Notes: a model not told the origin generated them from the letters alone. A DNA stretch of 64,000 bases from Candidatus Borkfalkia ceftriaxoniphila (GCF_004134775.1 NZ_SDOZ01000002.1:1462005-1526004); one strand, 5' to 3'. Counted from the stretch's first letter, positions 16,746 to 25,812 are shown. Numbers and translations: made by a program.

Positions 16746-17608
16746 TCAAGATCGGTTTTATCGATAATTTTTTGAGCGAATGGCACGCGAACAACTATCC
16801 CGACATGATCCGTGCCAACGGGCGTGCGCGCGCGCTCGGCATGGACGTGTGCTATGCGTATGCGAAAGAGGAGGTTTCTCCCTACGACGGCGTGACGACG
16901 GACGAATGGTGCCGCGCGCACGGCGTGCGGCGCGTCGGTTCCGTCGAGGAACTCGTGGACAGATCCGACTGCATTGCGGTGCTCTCGCCCGACAATCCCG
17001 AACTGCACCTCGCGCTTTCCGAATACGCTTTGAAAAGTGGCAAACCCACCTATATCGACAAGACGTTCGCGCCCGATAAGGCGACGGCCGAAAAACTCTT
17101 CGCGCTCGCGAAAGAGCACGGCACGCCCGTGTATTCCACCTCGTCGCTGCGCTTTGCCGACGAAATGAAATTTTACCGCGAGAGCGAAGTCGGCGCAAAG
17201 AGTTGCATGGTGTGCGGCTGTTACCGTTTCGATATCTACGCAATACACATTTTCGAACTTATGTGCACCATCATGAAGACGGGCGCAAAGCGCATGATGG
17301 CCGTGCAGACGGGGCGCAACCGCAATATCGTCGTCGATTACGGCGGCGGGCGTTCGGCGAGTTTTTTACAGATGCACACCGACGATCCCATCGGCGTTCC
17401 CTTCATCACTTCCGCGCAGATGCCCGACGGTAGCGCGCATTATTACACCATCGCGGACGGGTATCAGACGCGCTTTGTGGAGCACCTCGTGGAATTTTTC
17501 GCCACGCGCGTACCGCAGGTGGATTGCGGCGAAACCATCGATCTGATGGGGATGCTCGAAACGGCGGAAAAGGCGCTCGAAAAACCTTTCGTCTGGTTCG
17601 ATATCTGA
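16742..17608 (+). CDS. Short, divergent Gfo/Idh-like oxidoreductase 3
   Basis: At 288 residues this is the shortest of the three and lacks part of the usual C-terminal domain. The N-terminal fold is Rossmann-like (MIKIGFIDNFLSEWHANNYP), but the glycine-rich nucleotide loop is atypical. The family EKP motif is IDKTF, which keeps the Lys. A His remains in YAIHIFEL. ATG overlaps the previous stop (ATGA), and TGATG couples it to the GH78 gene downstream. It may be an oxidoreductase with altered cofactor handling, or a structural partner of the other two. It is intact, with no sign of frameshift. Confidence 0.8.
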   Translation: MIKIGFIDNFLSEWHANNYPDMIRANGRARALGMDVCYAYAKEEVSPYDGVTTDEWCRAHGVRRVGSVEELVDRSDCIAVLSPDNPELHLALSEYALKSGKPTYIDKTFAPDKATAEKLFALAKEHGTPVYSTSSLRFADEMKFYRESEVGAKSCMVCGCYRFDIYAIHIFELMCTIMKTGAKRMMAVQTGRNRNIVVDYGGGRSASFLQMHTDDPIGVPFITSAQMPDGSAHYYTIADGYQTRFVEHLVEFFATRVPQVDCGETIDLMGMLETAEKALEKPFVWFDI

Positions 17609-19695
17609 TGAATACCATCTTTGACGAACGCGCGAAGTGGATCTCCGACGGCAGCCGTTTCGTTGCGGAGAGCGACGCCGTCGGCTCGCCCGCGCTCTAC
17701 CTTTCACACCGCGTCCGTCTGAAAAAAACAGAGACCGCGCGCGTGACGATGTGCGGGCTGGGGCTGTTCGAACTCTCGATCAACGGGCGAAAGGTGTCCG
17801 ACCGCGTATTGGAGCCCGCCTTTACGCAGTACGACAAGCGTGCGCTCTATACGGTTTTCGAAGTTGCGGAATATCTTCTCGAAGGGGAGAACGATTTTCT
17901 CGTCGTGCTGGGGGACGGCTGGTACAACCAGACCACGCGCGATACCTGGGGATTTTACCGCGCGGCGTGGCGCGACTGCCCGAAAATGATATTTCAGTTG
18001 GAAACGGACGGGGAATTTGTTTATTCGGACGGGAATTGGCTCGTCGGGCACGGTCCCGTCGTTTCCAATGCGCTGCGCGCGGGCGAAACGTACGATGCGC
18101 GCATATCCGTACAGACCGACCGCCCCGCGCAGATCGTGGCGCCGCCAGGCGGCGTCCTGTCGCCGCAGACACTGCCGCCCATCCGGGAATGCGAGCGGCT
18201 TTTTCCCGTTTCCGTCACGGAAGGCGAGGGGTATACGCTCTACGATTTCGGCAAAAATATCGCGGGCTACTGCTCGGGTTCTTTTTCGGGAGAGCGCGGC
18301 GCGCGGGCGGAACTCGTCTATTCCGACCGCCTGACGGACGGGCGGTGCGACAACGCGAGCAACGGCATGTACATTTTCAATCCCGAAGTGAAATACCAGA
18401 CGGACACCGTCATCGTCGGCGATAAGGAAACTTTCTTTAAACCCAAATTCGTCTATCACGGATTCCGCTACGTCGAAGTGCGCGGCGATGCGCGCGTGCG
18501 CGGGCTCACGGCGCATTTCGTGCATACCGATCTGAAAAGGACGGGCGATTTCCGCTGTTCGGACGAACGGCTGAACGATTTGCATTCGATGAGCCTCAAC
18601 GCCATCCTGAGCAACTATCACGGCTTTCCCACCGATTGCCCGCACCGCGAGAAAAACGGCTGGACGGGCGACGCCCAACTGACGGAAGAAACGTGCGTAT
18701 ATCATTTCGATATGCGCGAGGCGTATAAAAAATGGCTGTCGGATTTTGCCGACAACCAGCGCGGGAGCGGACAGATCAGCGCGATCATTCCCTCTTGCGG
18801 CTGGGGCTACAACTGGGGCAGCGGTCCCGCGTGGGATTTCGCTCTCTTTCAGTTGACGCGCGCGCTCGATTTTTATTACGAAGAGCACGATTTCGCGCGG
18901 GAGATGTTTCCCGTGCTCGAAAAGTACCTGCGCTATGCGAAAACGTACGAAAAGGACGGGCTGGTCTGTTACGGCTTAGGCGACTGGAATTATCCGAAAA
19001 ACGTTTCCTTCGCCGTCTGCCCGACCGAACTGACGGATTCGTGTTACTATCTCGAAATGCTGCGAACCGCCGCCGAACTTGCGCCCGAAAACGCGGAAAC
19101 GTATGCGGCGCAGGCGGAAAAGACGGCGCGCGCGATCGCGGAAAAATACGCGCATGAAACGAGTCTGACGGGGCTTGCGGCGCTCACTTCTTCGGGGATT
19201 ATCGACAAGGGGCAAGAGATCGCCGCATATCTGGAACAAAACGATTGCGCGCCGCACTGCGGGATTCTGGGCATGCGGTTTTTAGTGCTTTCGCTGTTGA
19301 AAATGAAGCGGAGCGATTTATCCTATCGGCTGCTGACGCGCGCCGAATATCCCTCGTTCGGGTATTGGGCCGCGCACGGGCAGACGGCGCTGTGCGAGGA
19401 TTTCGAACTGACGAATTCGCTCAATCATCCCATGTACAGTTGCATCACCGAACTGATGACGAAGGGCTTTTGCGGCGTTTTATTGGGGCGGGGGCGTAAG
19501 AGCGCCCGCATCGAACCGCAGATCCCGGCGCCGATTTCGTGGTTTTCCTGCTCTTTTGCGGGCTTTTCCGTGCAATACCGAAAGGAAGAGGGGGAAACTT
19601 TCGAGATTTTCGTCCCAGAGGGACGAAAGGCGGTCTTCGTGCGGGAGGGGACCGAAACGCCGCTGCATTGCGGAAACAACAAACTTGTATTTTAA
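17608..19695 (+). CDS. Alpha-L-rhamnosidase, glycoside hydrolase family 78
   Basis: The frame is open from 17524, but the start is the ATG at 17608, which overlaps the preceding TGA (TGATG). This gives 695 residues. N-terminal beta-sandwich domains (about 25-330; FELSINGRKVSD, ALYTVFEV) precede an (alpha/alpha)6 catalytic domain carrying the GH78 hallmark DCPHREKNGWTGDAQ and a C-terminal beta domain. It removes terminal alpha-L-rhamnose from oligosaccharides or glycosides. There is no signal peptide, so it is cytoplasmic. It is the last gene of the operon, followed by a strong terminator. It implies the imported glycan contains rhamnose. Confidence 0.92.
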   Translation: MNTIFDERAKWISDGSRFVAESDAVGSPALYLSHRVRLKKTETARVTMCGLGLFELSINGRKVSDRVLEPAFTQYDKRALYTVFEVAEYLLEGENDFLVVLGDGWYNQTTRDTWGFYRAAWRDCPKMIFQLETDGEFVYSDGNWLVGHGPVVSNALRAGETYDARISVQTDRPAQIVAPPGGVLSPQTLPPIRECERLFPVSVTEGEGYTLYDFGKNIAGYCSGSFSGERGARAELVYSDRLTDGRCDNASNGMYIFNPEVKYQTDTVIVGDKETFFKPKFVYHGFRYVEVRGDARVRGLTAHFVHTDLKRTGDFRCSDERLNDLHSMSLNAILSNYHGFPTDCPHREKNGWTGDAQLTEETCVYHFDMREAYKKWLSDFADNQRGSGQISAIIPSCGWGYNWGSGPAWDFALFQLTRALDFYYEEHDFAREMFPVLEKYLRYAKTYEKDGLVCYGLGDWNYPKNVSFAVCPTELTDSCYYLEMLRTAAELAPENAETYAAQAEKTARAIAEKYAHETSLTGLAALTSSGIIDKGQEIAAYLEQNDCAPHCGILGMRFLVLSLLKMKRSDLSYRLLTRAEYPSFGYWAAHGQTALCEDFELTNSLNHPMYSCITELMTKGFCGVLLGRGRKSARIEPQIPAPISWFSCSFAGFSVQYRKEEGETFEIFVPEGRKAVFVREGTETPLHCGNNKLVF

Positions 19696-19730
19696 AAGAG
19701 AGCCGCTCGATCGAGCGGCTCTCTTTTCGT
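19694..19730 (+). terminator. Terminator of the glycan operon
   Basis: A perfectly self-complementary stem AAAAGAGAGCCGCTCGA / TCGAGCGGCTCTCTTTT (19694-19727) lies directly after the GH78 stop, with the terminal T run forming part of the stem. Confidence 0.85.
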
Positions 19731-19852
19731 ATCGTTGCCCCTCGGTTGCAAAAAGCGGGGGTGCGCGTGCTGACTTTTGTCGATTTTTTGTATCGGGCGG
19801 GTGAAAATTCGGTCTATTTATCATGAACATTGCAGTTGTGCTTGCAAGTTGT

Positions 19853-19881
19853 TTGATTTTTGCGGCAAATTATGCTATACT
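19853..19881 (+). promoter_or_regulatory. Promoter of trpS
   Basis: TTGATT (19853-19858), a 17-bp spacer and an extended -10 TGCTATACT (TATACT 19876-19881) lie 40 bp before the ATG. No T-box or other leader structure is visible here. Confidence 0.75.
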
Positions 19882-19921
19882 TGGATACGAATACTAAAAT
19901 GAAAAACGAGAGGATATTGGC

Positions 19922-20932
19922 ATGGAAGGCGGCAACGAACAAAAAATTCTGTTCTCGGCGGTACAGCCGAGCGGCGCGGTGACCATCGGAAATTATATCG
20001 GCGCCATTAAAAACTGGGTGGCGTTACAGGACGAATACCGCTGTTTTTACGCGGTCGCCGATCTGCACGCCATCACCGTCAGACAGGAGCCTTCCGCCCT
20101 TCGCCGCAACACGCTCGAACTTCTGGCGCTGTTTATCGCCTGCGGCGTCGATCCCGAAAAATGCGTGCTCTTCGTGCAGTCGCACGTGCCCGCCCATTGC
20201 GAACTTACCTGGACGCTCAACACCATCGCCTATCCCGGCGAACTTTCGCGCATGACGCAGTTCAAGGACAAGAGCGCGCGGCACGCCGAAAACGTGAATA
20301 TGGGGCTGATGGACTATCCCGTTTTAATGGCGGCGGATATTCTTTTGTATCAGTCCGCGCTCGTGCCCGTCGGCGCCGACCAGAAACAGCATCTGGAACT
20401 TTCGCGCGATCTGGCGCTCCGTTTCAATAACCGCTACGGGCAGACCTTTACCGTCCCCGAGCCGTACATCCTCAAAGAGAACGGCGCGAAGATCATGAGC
20501 CTTGCGGAGCCTGCGAAAAAAATGTCCAAGTCGGACGACAACGTCAACGCGTTCGTCACCATGACCGACGATAAGGATACCGTCATTCGCAAATTCAAGC
20601 GCGCCGTCACCGACAGCGGCAGCGAGATCCGCTTTGCCGAGGAAAAACCGGGCGTTTCAAATCTTCTTACCATTTATTCCGTCTTTTCGGGAAAGAGCGT
20701 CAAAGAGGCGGAAGCGGAGTTTTCGGGCAAAGGCTACGGTGATTTCAAACTCGCGGTGGGCGAAACCGTTGCGGACGCGCTCGCGCCCATACAGAAAAAG
20801 CGCGCCGAACTTCTGGCGGATAAGGCGTATCTCGAATCCGTCATGAAATCGGGCGCGGGATCGGCGTTTAAAGCCGCGCGCAGAACGCTTTCCAAAGTAT
20901 ACAGAAAAATCGGCTTTTACGCGGGAGAATAA
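19922..20932 (+). CDS. trpS: Tryptophan--tRNA ligase
   Basis: This 336-residue class I aminoacyl-tRNA synthetase charges tRNA-Trp in the cytoplasm. The HIGH-type signature is PSGAVTIGNYIGA (about 17-29), the KMSKS loop is KKMSKSDDN (about 200-208), and the adenine/tryptophan pocket elements DLHAIT and GADQKQHLELSRD are intact. The length is normal for the bacterial enzyme. A GAGAGG ribosome site precedes the ATG, and a promoter lies at 19853-19881. DUF5685-like and J-like genes follow on the same strand with short gaps, so it may head an operon. Confidence 0.97.
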   Translation: MEGGNEQKILFSAVQPSGAVTIGNYIGAIKNWVALQDEYRCFYAVADLHAITVRQEPSALRRNTLELLALFIACGVDPEKCVLFVQSHVPAHCELTWTLNTIAYPGELSRMTQFKDKSARHAENVNMGLMDYPVLMAADILLYQSALVPVGADQKQHLELSRDLALRFNNRYGQTFTVPEPYILKENGAKIMSLAEPAKKMSKSDDNVNAFVTMTDDKDTVIRKFKRAVTDSGSEIRFAEEKPGVSNLLTIYSVFSGKSVKEAEAEFSGKGYGDFKLAVGETVADALAPIQKKRAELLADKAYLESVMKSGAGSAFKAARRTLSKVYRKIGFYAGE

Positions 20933-20935
20933 ATT

Positions 20936-21817
20936 ATGTTCGGTTACATTCAGCCCGATATGCCCTATCTGTACGGCAAGGACGCGACGCTGTATAAAGC
21001 GATGTACTGCGGGCTGTGCAAGAGCATCGGCGCTTCCTGCGGGCAGCGCGCGCGGTTTGCTCTGTCGTTCGACATGACCTTTTTATCCGCGCTCCTGCAC
21101 AATATCATGAATACCGACGTGCATATCGAAAAGGCGCACTGCGTGCTTCATCCGATCGTAAAGCGCCCCGTCGCGGGGGACGATGCGATCACGCGCGCGG
21201 TCGCTTGCCTCAATACCGCCTTCACGTACTATAAACTGTCCGACGACGTTGCGGACGAACATAAAGGAAAGATCAAACGCGCCTTTTTCGCAAAGGGCTT
21301 TCGAAAGTCCAAAAACGAACATCCCGAGATCGCGCGGATTATTCAAAGGCGCATGGAAGAACTCTGGAAATTGGAAAAGGAGAACGCGGACAGCCTCGAT
21401 CGCGCCGCCGATCCGTTCGGCATGATGATCGCCGACCTTTCCGATTACGTTTTAAAAGAGTTCGCCACCGAATATACGCGGCGGTTGTGCTATTCCATCG
21501 GCAAATGGGTGTACCTCATCGACGCGCTCGACGATTACGAGAAGGATATCAAAAAGAAAAATTACAATCCTTTTTTCGCGGCGTTCGGCGAGGGGAGCAA
21601 GTGCGAAATGCTCGCCGCCCACGGCGAAGAGGTGAATTTCGTGTTTCAAAGCGTATTTGCGGAAAACGCGGAGTGTTTGCGGAATATCAGATTCCATTTC
21701 AACCACGATCTGACGGACAATATCATTCTTCGCGGCATTCCCGCGACGACCAAACGCATTCTGGCGGGCAAATGCGCCTGCAAAACAAAAAGCGAATTGA
21801 AGAAAGTGCGCGCATAG
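20936..21817 (+). CDS. DUF5685-like protein of unknown function
   Basis: This 293-residue protein opens MFGYIQPDMPYLYGKD followed by KAMYCGLCKSIG, which I recognise as the start of the DUF5685 family of Bacillota. It is helix-rich. A later Asp-rich helical segment (YLIDALDDYEKDIKKKNYNP, about 195-214) resembles the aspartate-rich motifs of isoprenoid or polyprenyl enzymes, but this is only a resemblance. Paired Cys residues lie at CGLC near the N-terminus and CACK at the C-terminus. It begins three bases after the trpS stop. The function is unknown, and it is probably cytoplasmic. Confidence 0.75.
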   Translation: MFGYIQPDMPYLYGKDATLYKAMYCGLCKSIGASCGQRARFALSFDMTFLSALLHNIMNTDVHIEKAHCVLHPIVKRPVAGDDAITRAVACLNTAFTYYKLSDDVADEHKGKIKRAFFAKGFRKSKNEHPEIARIIQRRMEELWKLEKENADSLDRAADPFGMMIADLSDYVLKEFATEYTRRLCYSIGKWVYLIDALDDYEKDIKKKNYNPFFAAFGEGSKCEMLAAHGEEVNFVFQSVFAENAECLRNIRFHFNHDLTDNIILRGIPATTKRILAGKCACKTKSELKKVRA

Positions 21818-21872
21818 AAACCGCTCTTTTTCGATAAGATAAAATAAACGGCGAAAAGCCAAGGGAACGACG

Positions 21873-22505
21873 ATGAACAAACAATATTACGAACTTTTGG
21901 GACTGGACGAAAGCGCAACGGACGAATCCGTCACCGCTCGGTACGAAGAACTCAAAAAGAAATATTCCGAAGATCGGTTTTTGGAGGGCGAAGCGGGCAA
22001 CGAAGCCGCGAGAATGCTCAACAGGATCGACGTTGCGTATCATGAGATCATGTCCGAGCGCGGCGAGCGCCGCACGCGCGAGGATGCGGGCAGCGCGTAC
22101 GCCAAAGTAGACGAACTCATCCGCGCGGGCAATCTTTCGGAGGCGCAGGCCGCTCTGGACGAATTCAACGAGCGTCCCGCAGAGTGGCACTATCTGCAAT
22201 CGGTCATCTTCTATAAGAAAAACTGGATGAACGAGAGCAAAAAGCAGTTGGAGATCGCCATTCAGATGGACGGCGAAAACACCAAGTACAGGACTGCCTA
22301 CAATAAACTGAAAGAAAAGATCGAATTCGATAAAAAACAGGCGGATCCCGCCAAGACCGCGCCGCCGCAGGGCGCCGCGGGAACGGGCGGATACGACGAA
22401 ACGCAGCAACAGATGGGCGGCGGCTTCTGCGAGCAGTGCGCCACCTGCTGCGCGTGCAACATGCTGCTCAACTGCTGTATGAACGCCTGCTGCGGCTGCA
22501 GATAA
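21873..22505 (+). CDS. J-like N-terminal domain protein with cysteine-rich tail
   Basis: The protein has 210 residues. Residues 1-65 look like a DnaJ fold (YYELLGLDESATDESVTARY, then IDVAYHEIM), but the catalytic HPD tripeptide is missing, so it should not stimulate an Hsp70 ATPase in the normal way. Residues 75-150 form a helical TPR-like pair (SEAQAALDEFNERPAEWHY). A Gly/Gln-rich linker leads to a tail with about ten Cys in the last 24 residues (CEQCATCC, CCMNACCGC). The tail may bind zinc or Fe-S, or be lipidated. Similar J-plus-Cys-tail proteins occur in other Clostridia. It probably shares transcripts with the DUF5685 gene. Confidence 0.7.
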   Translation: MNKQYYELLGLDESATDESVTARYEELKKKYSEDRFLEGEAGNEAARMLNRIDVAYHEIMSERGERRTREDAGSAYAKVDELIRAGNLSEAQAALDEFNERPAEWHYLQSVIFYKKNWMNESKKQLEIAIQMDGENTKYRTAYNKLKEKIEFDKKQADPAKTAPPQGAAGTGGYDETQQQMGGGFCEQCATCCACNMLLNCCMNACCGCR

Positions 22506-22511
22506 AGTCTT

Positions 22512-22538
22512 CCCCGAACGGTTTACCGTTCGGGGTTT
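22512..22538 (+). terminator. Probable weak terminator after the J-like gene
   Basis: A 10-bp stem CCCCGAACGG / CCGTTCGGGG with a TTTA loop is followed by TTTCG only, so termination is probably partial. Confidence 0.6.
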
Positions 22539-22582
22539 CGTACCGTGTGCGGGGAAAAGCATTGCCCGCGGAGTGTAAGTTT

Positions 22583-23107
22583 ATGAAAAATCATTCTTTC
22601 CGCATCGCGCTTTCCGCGGTGGCGTGCGCGCTCGCCGTCGTCATGCTGACGCTGGGCATGTACGTGCCTTTTATGACGATCACGGCATACGTGTTCGCGG
22701 GCCTCGCGATCATGCTGCCGCTCGCCAAAGATTTTCGGTTCAGCGCTTTTTTGTGCTATATCGCCACCTGCCTTCTGGCGCTTTTGTTCGGCGGCGTGGG
22801 GAATTTCTGGAAACTGTTCGCGTTCGTCGTCTTTTTCGGGCTTCATCCCATCGTCAATTCCCTGCAAATAAAATTTAAGATCAACAAATGGATCGCCCTC
22901 GTTGTCAAGACGATCTGGTTCGACGTGAGCGTCTGGCTCGTCTGGAAGTTCGCGGGACTGTTCGTCGTGCAGTACGACTGGATCAACGACTACATTATTC
23001 TGATCATCGCGACCGCGGGTTCGGCGCTGTTCGTCTTTTATGATTTCGTGATGTTCCGCTGTCAGCGCCTCGTCAACTATTACGTAGGCAGAATCGCGCG
23101 GCAGTAA
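22583..23107 (+). CDS. Multi-pass membrane protein of unknown function
   Basis: I start at ATG 22583, just after a spaced GGAGTG and beyond the terminator hairpin. The frame is open further upstream but would cross the hairpin. The product has 174 residues and five or six hydrophobic helices (for example VACALAVVMLTLGMYVPF, LAIMLPLAKDF, LFAFVVFFGLHPIVNSLQ). The short helices and lack of soluble domains resemble small ECF-type substrate subunits or YpdA-like membrane proteins, without a clear family match. The context (between J-like and rlmD genes) does not assign a role. Confidence 0.7.
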   Translation: MKNHSFRIALSAVACALAVVMLTLGMYVPFMTITAYVFAGLAIMLPLAKDFRFSAFLCYIATCLLALLFGGVGNFWKLFAFVVFFGLHPIVNSLQIKFKINKWIALVVKTIWFDVSVWLVWKFAGLFVVQYDWINDYIILIIATAGSALFVFYDFVMFRCQRLVNYYVGRIARQ

Positions 23108-23138
23108 AAATGCCTATTTTATAGTGGAGAGAAGAAAT

Positions 23139-24548
23139 ATGCTGGATAAGAATATGGAGTTCACGGGTTTTGTCGAGGCCCTCGGCTCCAACGGCGAGGG
23201 GATCGTCAGGAGCGAAGGCACGACCTTTTTCGCGCCTTATACGCTGACGGGCGAAAAAGTGAAACTGAAAGCCCTCAAAGTCAAAAATAAGATCGGTTAC
23301 GCAAAAGTTCTGGAAGTTTATACGCCCGCGGACGAGCGCGTGCGCCCCGTTTGCAAGAACTTTATGCGCTGCGGCGGCTGTCAGTTACAGCACGTGAAAT
23401 ATACTTCGCAACTCAAACTCAAACAGAAAACCGTCCGCGACGCGCTTGTAAAGATCGCGGGCATCGATACGGAAGTTCTTCCCACGATCAAGAGCGACGA
23501 GCCTTTCGCCTATCGCAATAAATTGCAGATCCCCGTAGGCGTCGGCGCGGACGGGCAGAACGTCATCGGTTTTTTCGCCGAGCGGAGCCACCGCATCGTG
23601 CCGCTCAAAACCTGTCCCATCCACCCCGAATGGGCGGAAACGGTCATCGCCGTGTTCTATACATATATGGAAAAGTGCGGGCTGTGCGGCTACGACGATG
23701 CAACGGGGCGCGGCGATATCCGCAGCATCGTGGTGCGCGACGTGGCGGGCAATCTGATCGTCACCGTGGTGGCGACGCACAGAGATCTGAAAGGCATCGG
23801 AGAACTGATCCGCCTTTTATCGGAAAAACTTTCGAGTTTTTCACTCTATCTCAATCTCAACGACGCGGATACCAACGTGGTGTTCGGCGAAGAATTTATT
23901 CTCCTGCACGGCGCGGGGCGGTATACCGCAACGGAATGCGGCATCAAGTACGAAGTGGGGGCGAATACCTTTATACAGGTGAATTCGGGCGTTTGCCGCA
24001 AACTGTACGATCGCACCGTCAAGGCTGCAGCGGAGAGCGGCTGCACGGCGGCGATAGACTGTTACAGCGGCGGCGGCCTGATGACCGCCATGCTCGCCAA
24101 GACGCTCGGGAAAGCGTACGGCATCGAAATCGTGCGCGAGGCTGTGGACTGCGCCGACGGTTTGAAATCGCTCAATAAATTGCAGGATAAAATGAGCAAC
24201 CGCTGCGGAAAGGTGGAGGATATACTGCCCTCCGTTCTGGAAGAAGTCGACGCAGATCAATGTTTTTTGGTCGTCGACCCGCCCCGCAAGGGAGTGGACC
24301 GCGCGACGCTGCGCGCGATCTTAAAATCGGGCGTCAAAAAAATGGCGATGATCTCCTGCGACCCCGCCACCATGGCGCGCGACGCGGGTATTCTGACGGG
24401 CGCCTTGACCGAAATCGACGGCGAACTCAGAAAAAATCCGGACTATCGGAAAAACGGCGGCGGTCACTTTAAAATCCAATGCGTACAACCTTTCGATATG
24501 TTCCCGCAGACCAAGCACGTCGAAACGCTTGTTCTTTTGAGCAGATAA
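23139..24548 (+). CDS. rlmD: 23S rRNA (uracil-5-)-methyltransferase, RlmD/RumA family
   Basis: The start is ATG 23139 behind GGAGAGA, not the in-frame GTG at 23124. This gives 469 residues. An N-terminal TRAM-like RNA-binding domain (about 1-60) precedes the Fe-S cluster motif Cys72-X5-Cys78-X2-Cys81, with a fourth Cys in KTCPIHP. A SAM-binding Rossmann domain has DCYSGGGLMTAMLA, and the catalytic region carries DPPRKGVD and ISCDPATMA (nucleophilic Cys near 408). It forms 5-methyluridine in RNA using S-adenosylmethionine. Whether the target is 23S U1939 (RlmD) or U747 (RlmCD type) cannot be told here. Confidence 0.9.
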   Translation: MLDKNMEFTGFVEALGSNGEGIVRSEGTTFFAPYTLTGEKVKLKALKVKNKIGYAKVLEVYTPADERVRPVCKNFMRCGGCQLQHVKYTSQLKLKQKTVRDALVKIAGIDTEVLPTIKSDEPFAYRNKLQIPVGVGADGQNVIGFFAERSHRIVPLKTCPIHPEWAETVIAVFYTYMEKCGLCGYDDATGRGDIRSIVVRDVAGNLIVTVVATHRDLKGIGELIRLLSEKLSSFSLYLNLNDADTNVVFGEEFILLHGAGRYTATECGIKYEVGANTFIQVNSGVCRKLYDRTVKAAAESGCTAAIDCYSGGGLMTAMLAKTLGKAYGIEIVREAVDCADGLKSLNKLQDKMSNRCGKVEDILPSVLEEVDADQCFLVVDPPRKGVDRATLRAILKSGVKKMAMISCDPATMARDAGILTGALTEIDGELRKNPDYRKNGGGHFKIQCVQPFDMFPQTKHVETLVLLSR

Positions 24549-24986
24549 ATGGACTGGTTCAATATTTACGGTCTGATATTCGTCGCGACGCTGCTCGTTC
24601 CCAATATCGTTTACGGGGCGTTGCATCGGGATGTTCAGCCGCCGAAATGCGGAAAAGTGCTGGAAATTTGCGAACAGATCGGAAGATACGGCGCGATGGC
24701 GTGCATGGTCTTCAACATACCGTACGTTGTTTTCGGATTTTGGTTTGCAGGCGGTTTTGCGGCGTATCTCTTTGCGGGCGGGGCGCTGCTCTTCCTGTAT
24801 ATTCTGCTGTTTGCGCTTTTTTGGCGGAAATCGCATCTTGCAAAGGCGCTCGCGCTCTCGGTTTTGCCGACGCTGTTATTTCTTGCGTGCGGGGTTTTGC
24901 TTCTTCATATTCCGCTCATCGTCTTTGCGGCGATATTCGGATATGCGCATATCACCATCAGTTGTAAAAATGTAAAATATATATAA
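24549..24986 (+). CDS. Small integral membrane protein of unknown function
   Basis: This 145-residue protein begins immediately after the rlmD stop (TAAATG), so it is translationally coupled. It has four predicted transmembrane helices (FATLLVPNIVYG region, MACMVFNIPYVVFGFWFAG, AYLFAGGALLFLYILLFALF, LSVLPTLLFLACGVLLLH). A charged loop HRDVQPPKCGK lies near the first helix. No family was recognised. The terminator at 24985-25020 follows at once. Confidence 0.75.
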   Translation: MDWFNIYGLIFVATLLVPNIVYGALHRDVQPPKCGKVLEICEQIGRYGAMACMVFNIPYVVFGFWFAGGFAAYLFAGGALLFLYILLFALFWRKSHLAKALALSVLPTLLFLACGVLLLHIPLIVFAAIFGYAHITISCKNVKYI

Positions 24987-25020
24987 AGAGGAGCGCGGCA
25001 TTTGACCGCGCTCCTCTTTA
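24985..25020. terminator. Bidirectional terminator
   Basis: A 14-bp stem (AAAGAGGAGCGCGG with CCGCGCTCCTCTTT) has a 7-nt loop. It lies between the membrane-protein stop and the convergent AraC gene ending at 25018, with T-rich flanks in both directions. Confidence 0.9.
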
Positions 25021-25806
25021 TTTCAAATGATCTGTGAGATTTCGTTGAAAGTATTTTTTATAGAGACGGCTTACGTAGTTTGGGTCGGAATAGCCGAGAA
25101 GTTCCGCCGCTTTACAGAGCGGCATTTTTTCTTTTTCCATGAGAGAACGGATCTTTTCCAATTTGACGCGGTTTACGAATTTCTGAAACGGGATGCCCTC
25201 CGTATTTTTGAATACCGCGCAAAAATATTCGGGTGAAATGCCGAGAAATTGCGCGGTTTCGCGTTCCTTGACGGGTTTATACAAATTTTCGAACACGTAC
25301 TCTTTCGCGCGCTCCACATAGCGCAGATTGCCGTAAGCGGCGCCGCGTCCGCCCCGCACCGCGCAAGCGTGGATCTCTCCCAAAATCTGCAAAAACAGCC
25401 CCGACAGAATGCACTTGCTCTCGCCGTAGAGCGTATACGTGCGGATGATCTCGTCGATCAGCGCGCGGATCTTGCCCGTCTTCGCCGCCTCGGTGACAAG
25501 AGGCAGGCAAAGCGCTCCGTTTTCGTCCTTTTCCGCGTCCGCGAACCCGACGAAAAAGCAGACGGTACGGTGCTTGTGGGGGCTGTCGCCCGTCACGCGC
25601 AGGGGCGCGCGAGAGAGGTTGCAAAGTACGTCGTTTCTGCGCGCAGTGCTTTCCGTGTTTTCCCGTGAAAGCGTGAGGGTACCCTCCGCGATATACGTGA
25701 CTTCGATGCAGTTTGTTTTTGCGGGAAGGTCGTTTCGGTAAATCGTATCGCCGTACTCGTGCGCGAACGCGATCTCGGGCAGACTTAAAATTCTGATCGT
25801 TTCCAT
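25018..25806 (-). CDS. AraC-family regulator of the glycyl radical operon
   Basis: This 262-residue protein has an N-terminal ligand-sensing half (about 1-150) and a C-terminal double helix-turn-helix (about 160-260; TAQFLGISPEYFCAVFKN, CKAAELLGYSDPNYVSRLYK). The start codon lies only 6 nt after the -10 box of a near-perfect promoter (25813-25841, minus strand), so the mRNA is predicted to be leaderless. There is no Shine-Dalgarno sequence. It is divergent from the glycyl radical enzyme gene at 25909 and is its likely activator. The effector is unknown. Confidence 0.9.
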   Translation of the reverse strand: METIRILSLPEIAFAHEYGDTIYRNDLPAKTNCIEVTYIAEGTLTLSRENTESTARRNDVLCNLSRAPLRVTGDSPHKHRTVCFFVGFADAEKDENGALCLPLVTEAAKTGKIRALIDEIIRTYTLYGESKCILSGLFLQILGEIHACAVRGGRGAAYGNLRYVERAKEYVFENLYKPVKERETAQFLGISPEYFCAVFKNTEGIPFQKFVNRVKLEKIRSLMEKEKMPLCKAAELLGYSDPNYVSRLYKKYFQRNLTDHLK

Positions 25807-25812
25807 GGGGAC

